The notes below the pieces were generated by a model that made no database searches, was not told the DNA's origin, and saw only the letters and a program-made list of their open reading frames with translations. The position numbers and the translations under genes were made by a program. Below are positions 58,704 to 64,000 of a DNA stretch of 64,000 nucleotides, in pieces. The stretch covers positions 62,001 through 126,000 of the forward strand of contig DAOUFI010000001.1 in assembly GCA_034430175.1 (NCBI GenBank). Direction: 5' to 3'. This DNA is from UBA6107 sp034430175. GTDB lineage: Bacteria; Chloroflexota; Anaerolineae; Anaerolineales; Anaerolineaceae. The stretch's first letter is position 1. Every line of letters starts with the position of its first letter.

Positions 58704-59001
58704 TATTCCCTCTCACATCTTCCACCTTTATTAGCTCGAATTGAGCCGGTTTGCCGTCCGAGAGCACGGTGACGTGACCTTTCACGTCCACGTTGGCACC
58801 GGCTTCCACGCGCATATCGCCGTGGATCTCCACGTTGGCATTTTTACCGAACACTACGTTGGCGCCTTTGTTGATCATCACTTTTGGCGCTTTGGTGAGC
58901 ACTTCGAAAGTGGTTTCACAGTGGTTACAGCGTACGCGTCCGTTGCCGAGGTCTTCGAAATCGATAGATCCGCACTGGGTGCATTCGTATGGCTTGATCA
59001 T
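58684..59001 (-). CDS. Zinc ribbon fused to a bactofilin-like strand repeat
   Basis: 105 residues. YECTQCGSIDFEDL and VRCNHCETTF make a four-cysteine zinc ribbon (residues about 5-30). Residues about 40-80 (KVMINKGANVVFGKNANVEI, HGDMRVEAGANVDVKGHVTV) repeat a hydrophobic beta-helix pattern as in polymer-forming bactofilins. Start at the ATG ending at 59001 with GGAGG. It overlaps the NTF2-like gene by 20 bp. Role unknown. Confidence 0.65.
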   Translation of the reverse strand: MIKPYECTQCGSIDFEDLGNGRVRCNHCETTFEVLTKAPKVMINKGANVVFGKNANVEIHGDMRVEAGANVDVKGHVTVLSDGKPAQFELIKVEDVRGNNGLTNR

Positions 59002-59087
59002 TATTGACCTCCAAATCAAGACTGACAAGGTCCGATCACTTCATCATTATCGCATAAAAAGGGAGGGGAGTTCTCTCTGAAATGACA

Positions 59088-59093
59088 TACAAT
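59088..59093 (+). promoter_or_regulatory. -10 box of a likely leaderless promoter
   Basis: TACAAT six bases before the ATG at 59100 of the membrane-protein gene. This favours 59100 over the in-frame ATG at 59082, which lies 12 bases after a purine-rich stretch. Confidence 0.4.
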
Positions 59094-59099
59094 AGTTCT

Positions 59100-60272
59100 A
59101 TGACTACTCGTGCTGGAGGTATCGGGTTAATCACAGGAGCAATTGCCACCCTCCTTTCGTATGTTTTCTTCTTGTTCCTCCCCATGGTGACCATGCGTAC
59201 CGGTTGGCAGCCGGCTGGCTGGGCTGGTGAAGTGCTGGTTGGTCTGGTCATATTCACGGGTGGATTTTTCGCGGCACGCCACGGTGGAGCCGCGCGGCAC
59301 TGGCGCTGCGCCGCTCTGGGCGCGCTGGCAGGCGGACTTGCTGGAATGATCCTCTTCTCACTTTGGGGAGCCGCGAACGCCGGAATAACGACACTTTTCC
59401 TCGATCACTTTGCCTATAACTCGCGTATCTACCTGACCATGTCCGCTTTCATCCGGCTCTTTGCTGAAAGCGCCCTGCTCGGCGGGCTGGGCGGCTGGTT
59501 GAGCAGCCTGGGCCTAAAACAGCGAGAAGAGACCTTCGATCTTGACGACCCGCAGATGGCCATGAATGCTTTTATCACCGCCGTACCGGCTTCGGTTTTC
59601 ACGGCTGTGTTGACTGCGCTTTTCTTTCCTCGCCTGACGGTTGTTTCAGGGGACGATTACGCTGTTTACCTGCCTCTATATGCCGCCCTTTTACTTATGC
59701 TGATCTCCCAATTTACGCTCATGCTCGTTGTTCCCCACGAAGCACGCATGGCACAGCATCGCTGCGGTACCGACGAGGTCAAGATGGCGGCTTTTGTCGG
59801 TATTGCCACCGCGCCGGTATTGATAGTTTTGCTCGCTCTGGTAAATCCGCAGTGTCTCACCAGACCGGTGGTGGTCGTTGCCCTGCTGCTCAGTTTGGCG
59901 ATGAGCGCATGGTCCGCTCGCGACCTGGTGAGGGTGGTACTGCCGAAACGGGCTTCCTTCCCGGTACCGCAGGGTGACGAGAAGAGGCAGGCAATCTTGT
60001 TTGGCTCGATTGGCGAGTCAAAGGCCTCGCGCCTGGTGGTGTTGTGCACCGGCTGTGGGATGGCGATGATGCTCCCGCTGAACATCTGTATATTGTCTGT
60101 GCTGGTGAACCTGCGTTATGCCGCCTCAGCGTATAAAGGCGTCTGGCAATTGTATGTTGATCAGGCAGCGGTGAGCCTCGGTTCGATAGCCGTGGCGATT
60201 GCTGCTCTGGTGCTGATCTATATGGTTTATCTCAAACTTGGACGCTCGTTCACCAAGAAAAAAGCCACCTGA
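59100..60272 (+). CDS. Polytopic membrane protein, unknown function
   Basis: 390 residues with about nine helices in two groups, (about 5-110 and 150-385). A Gly/Ala-rich first half includes GVIFTGGFFAARHGGAARHW. The charged loop HEARMAQHRCGTDEVKMAAF separates the groups. No transporter signature is evident. The ATG at 59100 is used because of the TACAAT box; an ATG at 59082 is also in frame. Confidence 0.65.
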   Translation: MTTRAGGIGLITGAIATLLSYVFFLFLPMVTMRTGWQPAGWAGEVLVGLVIFTGGFFAARHGGAARHWRCAALGALAGGLAGMILFSLWGAANAGITTLFLDHFAYNSRIYLTMSAFIRLFAESALLGGLGGWLSSLGLKQREETFDLDDPQMAMNAFITAVPASVFTAVLTALFFPRLTVVSGDDYAVYLPLYAALLLMLISQFTLMLVVPHEARMAQHRCGTDEVKMAAFVGIATAPVLIVLLALVNPQCLTRPVVVVALLLSLAMSAWSARDLVRVVLPKRASFPVPQGDEKRQAILFGSIGESKASRLVVLCTGCGMAMMLPLNICILSVLVNLRYAASAYKGVWQLYVDQAAVSLGSIAVAIAALVLIYMVYLKLGRSFTKKKAT

Positions 60273-60310
60273 GTTATCTCAAGTGGCTGATTGATTCGGA
60301 TAAATGAAGT

Positions 60311-61021
60311 TTAGGCTAAATACTCCCGCATGATCTTGACGGCCGTGGGCGATTCCATGATGTTCAAATGGGTGCAGGCGGGGATCCTGTCCAGGCTGCT
60401 GCCGGGGATGGCCGCGGCGATGTCTTTGATGTGCTGTTCCTTGATCATGTCCTTCTCGGCGTACAGCACCTTGACATTGGTTCTGATCGTTTTGAGGTCT
60501 TCGAAGCTCAACCCGATGTCGTTGAGCATCAGGTCGATGACCATCAATTGCTTTTTCACCTTGAAACCCAATTTACCGAAGAATCTGATCACGCCATATA
60601 CTGCTTTGAAAAGTCGCAGTGTGCCATCTTCGGTGCCGCTGACCAGGGTGTTGGGTGAAACAGCCACAACTTTGGGGAAGAGCTGCGGCGCCTTCTTGGC
60701 CAGCCAAAGGGCGATGTTGCCGCCGTCACTGTAGCCGATGACGGAGGCTCGCTGGATGCCCTTCGCCTGGCAGAAATGGATCACGTCGTCTGCAATCTGC
60801 TCGATTGCAAGGCTCTCATCGTCCGATTGACTTTCGCCATGGCAGCGGCTGTCTAGCGCCCAGGTGTGGAAGCCAGCGAAGTGTTCAAGCATGTAATGGG
60901 CGAAAATGACCTTGCTCTCTGAATTGCCGTGGAGCAGCAGCAGGTCGGGTCCGCTGCCGTGCTGCCAATAAGCGACTTTGATGTCGCCCAGGTCCTGAAA
61001 TTCAGTCGATAGTCTGGTCAT
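60311..61021 (-). CDS. Alpha/beta hydrolase
   Basis: 236 residues. Nucleophile S98 in IGYSDGGN, acid D192 in YAEKDM, base H219 in CTHLN; oxyanion loop LLHGNSES. It is probably an esterase or C-C hydrolase. Its ATG overlaps the stop of the upstream membrane-protein gene by four bases (ATGA). The frame is open 57 codons upstream but that part lies inside the neighbour gene and has no ribosome site. Confidence 0.88.
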   Translation of the reverse strand: MTRLSTEFQDLGDIKVAYWQHGSGPDLLLLHGNSESKVIFAHYMLEHFAGFHTWALDSRCHGESQSDDESLAIEQIADDVIHFCQAKGIQRASVIGYSDGGNIALWLAKKAPQLFPKVVAVSPNTLVSGTEDGTLRLFKAVYGVIRFFGKLGFKVKKQLMVIDLMLNDIGLSFEDLKTIRTNVKVLYAEKDMIKEQHIKDIAAAIPGSSLDRIPACTHLNIMESPTAVKIMREYLA

Positions 61022-61482
61022 GAGGCTCTCCACAGATATTTTTTCACCGATGGCAGCAATGTCAACAGCAGGATGACTCCCGCCCAGACGTAATAGATGG
61101 CGTGGAGGATAGAGTATGGCACCCAGATCAGTTCCACGGATAGCCAGATGATTACAATTACAGCTGCCGCCAGTGAACCTGCCCAACTCCAATGATATTT
61201 CTTGAATGGATTAATCCCCTCAGGCCAGGTCCAGCCGGGGCGCTTCCAAAGGCTATAAGCCACACCCAGTGGGTAGACACCAACGAACAGGCAAAGGAGT
61301 AACCCTGGGATGAAAAAGTTATGGAACGGTGAGCTCTCGATCAGACTGAGTGGCATTTGCATCGCGTTACCGTTGGGGAAGAGCATCATCAGCAGGCCGC
61401 TAAAGAACGCTCCGATACCCAGCAAGAATTGCAATACGATCAAGAGCCAGACAAAAGCATTTGGTTTGGTTTTATTTTCCAT
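61018..61482 (-). CDS. Four-helix membrane protein, unknown function
   Basis: 154 residues; helices at about 10-33, 53-77, 102-120 and 126-146, with RPGWTWPEGINPFKKYHW between helices two and three. GAGG lies nine bases before the ATG. Coupled to the alpha/beta hydrolase by ATGA overlap. No known family. Confidence 0.65.
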   Translation of the reverse strand: MENKTKPNAFVWLLIVLQFLLGIGAFFSGLLMMLFPNGNAMQMPLSLIESSPFHNFFIPGLLLCLFVGVYPLGVAYSLWKRPGWTWPEGINPFKKYHWSWAGSLAAAVIVIIWLSVELIWVPYSILHAIYYVWAGVILLLTLLPSVKKYLWRAS

Positions 61483-61537
61483 TTTTAATACCTCAAGAAA
61501 TGTCGTTATAAGTACGTAATTGATTGTTAAGGAGAGA

Positions 61538-62602
61538 TTATCTGATGATCTTACCTAAATAATCGTCATTGGTGAAATCGACCGCATCGTTCTTGTTGTC
61601 CAGACCCACCAGGGTCAGGTCGAGCGCGCGCAGCTCTTCATCAACGACGGCACTGCGCAGCACGTCAACAATGCCATCTGCCATGATGACCTTGTAGGGA
61701 CGGTTGTAGAAGTTGCCGATCTCGTTCGTTACCGCGGGGAGGCCCGGAGTATGGTTTTGCAGTTCAAGCACCAGCGTACAAAGCTCCGCCCAGTGCTCCT
61801 CAATCTCAGCTGGGTCGTTTGCGTGTAGCACACGCAGCGCGGTGGTTTTGACCAGCGGCAGGTTCAGGTGGTCAAAGGCGCGGCTGAACCATTTGGAGTA
61901 AGGCACGTACTCTTCCTTGAGCACGAAGCAAATCTTGAGCAAGCTGTTGACAATGCGGGTCGAGACCAATTTGACGTGCAGCAGGTCGCCGAATTCCACA
62001 CCGCGACCGATGAAGGCTTCTTCATTGGCGACGCATTGCCAGTAAGCAGCCAGCTTGGTCAGCTTCACGTCGTGGGGGTAGTAACGCAGCGCGGAGCGGT
62101 AGTCGTCCAGTTTTCCCAAACCATCGTAAAAGATATGGCCGGCGGTCAGCTCCACCAGGCGCTGTTCAGGGATGCACAGCCAATCGAGGTTAGTCAACTC
62201 ACCGGGCAGTTTGCCGATGAACTCGGAGAAGTAATCCTCGAGGACACATAATTCAATGAGGTGATTGACTTCCGGGCCGCTTTGTGGGCACATGATTTGG
62301 GTTTTATCGCCGCGTTTTTCACTGAAATTCGTCGAGAAGCCGAGAAATTCACCGGGCAGATGTCGGCGCAGGTAGGCATCGATCTCAGGGATGCGGATCG
62401 AATCGGCGCGATCGAGGAAGACCTGCATGCGCGGTCCCCAGTTGTGATCCATGCTGGTGGCGTTGTCAAAGCCGAGCACGTCCGAGCCGTAGCCGATGAG
62501 CGCCGCGGAATAGCGCAGGGTGGGGTCGAACTCCGTGAGCAGCGGTCTGATGACCTCTGCGTAATAACGTGAATTCAGTTTCAACCCCGACATGAATTTC
62601 AT
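61538..62602 (-). CDS. DUF4037 family protein (nucleotidyltransferase-like)
   Basis: 354 residues. The N-terminal YSAALIGYGSDVLGFDNATSMDHNWGPR is the DUF4037 signature and resembles the Gly-Ser/Asp loop of small nucleotidyltransferases; the remainder is mostly helical, with LAAYWQCVANEEAFIGRG. Function unknown. Its ATG overlaps the stop of the alpha/beta hydrolase gene upstream by four bases, forming a two-gene unit. Confidence 0.85.
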   Translation of the reverse strand: MKFMSGLKLNSRYYAEVIRPLLTEFDPTLRYSAALIGYGSDVLGFDNATSMDHNWGPRMQVFLDRADSIRIPEIDAYLRRHLPGEFLGFSTNFSEKRGDKTQIMCPQSGPEVNHLIELCVLEDYFSEFIGKLPGELTNLDWLCIPEQRLVELTAGHIFYDGLGKLDDYRSALRYYPHDVKLTKLAAYWQCVANEEAFIGRGVEFGDLLHVKLVSTRIVNSLLKICFVLKEEYVPYSKWFSRAFDHLNLPLVKTTALRVLHANDPAEIEEHWAELCTLVLELQNHTPGLPAVTNEIGNFYNRPYKVIMADGIVDVLRSAVVDEELRALDLTLVGLDNKNDAVDFTNDDYLGKIIR

Positions 62603-63432
62603 GGTCGCACCGATTCAGCACGAACACGCCGCAGCCATTCATTTACCGCAGCGGTAAACAGCTCGTCCTGTTCGATCTGCAGGTTGTGGCCAGCCTTGTC
62701 GAGAATCATGAAAGAAGCCCTGGAAAAGTTTTCGAGCAACTGCCAGTGATCGCGGTAACCCACGCAGTTATCCTGTCGCCCCATGATCATCAGGGTGGGC
62801 TGGGGATAGGGATCGGTCACTTTGTCCACATCTTCTATAAAGGGGACGTGACGCGACAGTTTGTGCTCGAGGAAATCGTAGTCGGCGATCTTGAGCGCGG
62901 GCATGATCTCCACTTTGAAGCGTTCCCACACCCGTTTATTTTGGATCACATTGATGCCTGTCAGATAATTACGGTCTTCTTCTGAGAGGCTGGCGAGTAA
63001 TTCTTCGTCCTTTTCCAACACCTTGAATTCGGGCAGATGGTCGCGCAGGGTCTCCTGGTTGGCCACCGGGCAGATGAGCAGCAGTCCATCGACCAGGTCG
63101 CGGCGCGCCTTGAGCACTCCGCGCGCCAGGTAACCGCCGAATGATTCTCCGGCGACAAGGAAACGCTGTTTCGGGATGATTTTATCGATGAACTCCAGGA
63201 GGACGGAAAGCATATCGTCGCTACCGCTGATCCAATCCGGTCCGGGGGTCTGACCCATGCCGGGTAGGTCCAGATAGACCCGCTGCCAATTGCCTTCCGA
63301 GCCCTCAAAGACCGGTTCCATGCAGCCGCTCATCAGCCGATGGTCCACGCTCCAACCGTGGATCATCACGATTGGCGTGCCTGAACCGTGAACTTCAAAA
63401 TAGATTGGGATTCCTTTTACTGTACATTCCAC
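62599..63432 (-). CDS. Alpha/beta hydrolase
   Basis: 277 residues. S97 in AGESFGG, D221 in GRQDNCVG and H249 in KAGHNLQ form the triad; MIHGWSVDHRL holds the oxyanion site. Similar to lipolytic or peptidase-like (proline iminopeptidase) hydrolases. The start is GTG with AAGG six bases upstream; it follows the YdjC-type gene by 14 bp. Coupled to the DUF4037 gene. Confidence 0.9.
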   Translation of the reverse strand: MECTVKGIPIYFEVHGSGTPIVMIHGWSVDHRLMSGCMEPVFEGSEGNWQRVYLDLPGMGQTPGPDWISGSDDMLSVLLEFIDKIIPKQRFLVAGESFGGYLARGVLKARRDLVDGLLLICPVANQETLRDHLPEFKVLEKDEELLASLSEEDRNYLTGINVIQNKRVWERFKVEIMPALKIADYDFLEHKLSRHVPFIEDVDKVTDPYPQPTLMIMGRQDNCVGYRDHWQLLENFSRASFMILDKAGHNLQIEQDELFTAAVNEWLRRVRAESVRP

Positions 63433-63446
63433 GGGGTACCTTATCC

Positions 63447-64000
63447 TTATATATTGTTCCAGATTGATTGTAAAGCTCGATAATCCATCAAAATGATCCC
63501 CTCTTTTTGAATCAACTCATGCGCATATGGTGAAATGATGAACTCGTAGTCCGTTTGGCGCACGTGATTGCCTGTAGGTTCGATACGGTTCAGCTCGACG
63601 CTGTCCAGGCCGGGATGGATAGCCCATTCGGATAATCCCTCGGGCAATTCGCGCATCAGTCTGGCGAATACCTCTGGCTTGGAGCTTGCTTTAAGCTGGT
63701 AGCTATCCAGGAAGTTGCCGTCCACACAGGGCAACCCCAGGCTGGAAAGCTTTTTGATAGGTCCTTGACCGAATACACGTAGTGCCAGTCGATATTCGCG
63801 CGCCAGTCTGAACATCAATTCAAAGGTGTCCATGCGGTTGTCGATGCGCAGCGAGTGCCAGTCGAGGTGAGTGGGGCGCAGACCCGCGGCAAAGACAGCC
63901 TCGATCTGTGTCCGAAATTCTGCTTCCATTTCGTTGAGGTTGACGTTGGTCAGGAAGTGTTGCATGTCGTCGAAGTAATAGAAAAGCCCATTTTCCTGTA
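63447..64000 (-). CDS. ChbG/YdjC-type carbohydrate deacetylase, C-terminal part (cut by window edge)
   Basis: The frame is open from base 64000 to the stop at 63447, 184 codons with no complete start. NVNLNEMEAEFRTQIEAVFA, then GLRPTHLDWHSLRI (the HLDxH metal site), and SEWAIHPGLDS near the end match the YdjC family of chitooligosaccharide or sugar-ester deacetylases. An internal ATG at 63965 is not the true start because coding continues into the edge. It precedes the alpha/beta hydrolase on the same strand. Confidence 0.82.
   Translation of the reverse strand, partial: QENGLFYYFDDMQHFLTNVNLNEMEAEFRTQIEAVFAAGLRPTHLDWHSLRIDNRMDTFELMFRLAREYRLALRVFGQGPIKKLSSLGLPCVDGNFLDSYQLKASSKPEVFARLMRELPEGLSEWAIHPGLDSVELNRIEPTGNHVRQTDYEFIISPYAHELIQKEGIILMDYRALQSIWNNI

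Noticed and set aside
1..64000. CRISPR arrays, tRNA or rRNA genes, prophage or transposase genes
   Set aside because: I looked through the gaps between genes and saw no regularly spaced repeats, no cloverleaf-like stretch I could support, and no transposase or phage protein among the translated frames.

Overview
The window is about 64 kb of bacterial chromosome, densely packed with single genes and short operons on both strands. Gene content points to an anaerobic or oxygen-tolerant heterotroph, most likely of the phylum Chloroflexota (class Anaerolineae). The evidence is a flavodiiron protein, a bacteriohemerythrin, Fe-S flavoproteins, many lipoproteins and monotopic membrane proteins with no outer-membrane genes, and protein variants (HIT, DUF3597, GMC with a ferredoxin-like motif) that recall that group. 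The phylum is an inference from protein style; no rRNA, tRNA or ribosomal-protein gene lies here. I saw no CRISPR array, prophage or insertion sequence.

Layout. 0-6.4 kb (mostly minus strand): end of an EamA permease, then a coupled operon of a PLP-dependent acyl-CoA:amino acid synthase homologue, a HAD phosphatase and a VanZ protein, a DinB protein, a glycoside-hydrolase-like lipoprotein and a YdeI protein. 6.4-10.1 kb: oxygen/NO handling (flavodiiron protein, Cys-rich partner, bacteriohemerythrin). 10.1-16 kb: cyclase-like protein, autoregulated TetR-SDR operon, HAD hydrolase, RRM RNA-binding protein, DUF3597. 16-32.6 kb: a stretch where sound genes (saccharopine-dehydrogenase-like, Ca2+/H+ antiporter, hpt-purA-purB, GMC oxidoreductase, SDR) are mixed with at least five broken genes on the minus strand. 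32.6-36.5 kb: small enzymes (nitroreductase, luciferase-like, aldo/keto reductase).

36.6-45.8 kb is the most interesting metabolic locus. An IclR regulator and a methylmalonate-semialdehyde dehydrogenase are divergently transcribed from one palindrome. Behind the regulator follow an IolD-type TPP hydrolase, a split transketolase, an RpiB/LacAB-type isomerase, a GPH symporter and a Gfo/Idh/MocA dehydrogenase. The set shares parts with inositol catabolism (IolD, IolA, IolG-like) and with transketolase sugar pathways (sulfo-TK, apiose), but lacks the kinase and aldolase of the first and the dedicated isomerase/reductase of the second. It may be an undescribed route for a cyclitol or an unusual sugar.

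46-64 kb: a GH63-like lipoprotein, a cytochrome-c-like lipoprotein that lacks its haem site, a HigBA toxin-antitoxin pair flanked by copies of a palindromic repeat, an MFS drug exporter with a leader peptide and attenuator, an AraC-VOC-VOC operon, and two alpha/beta hydrolases near a DUF4037 protein. Across the window several genes have a -10 box 6-8 nt before the start codon and no Shine-Dalgarno, which suggests leaderless mRNAs.
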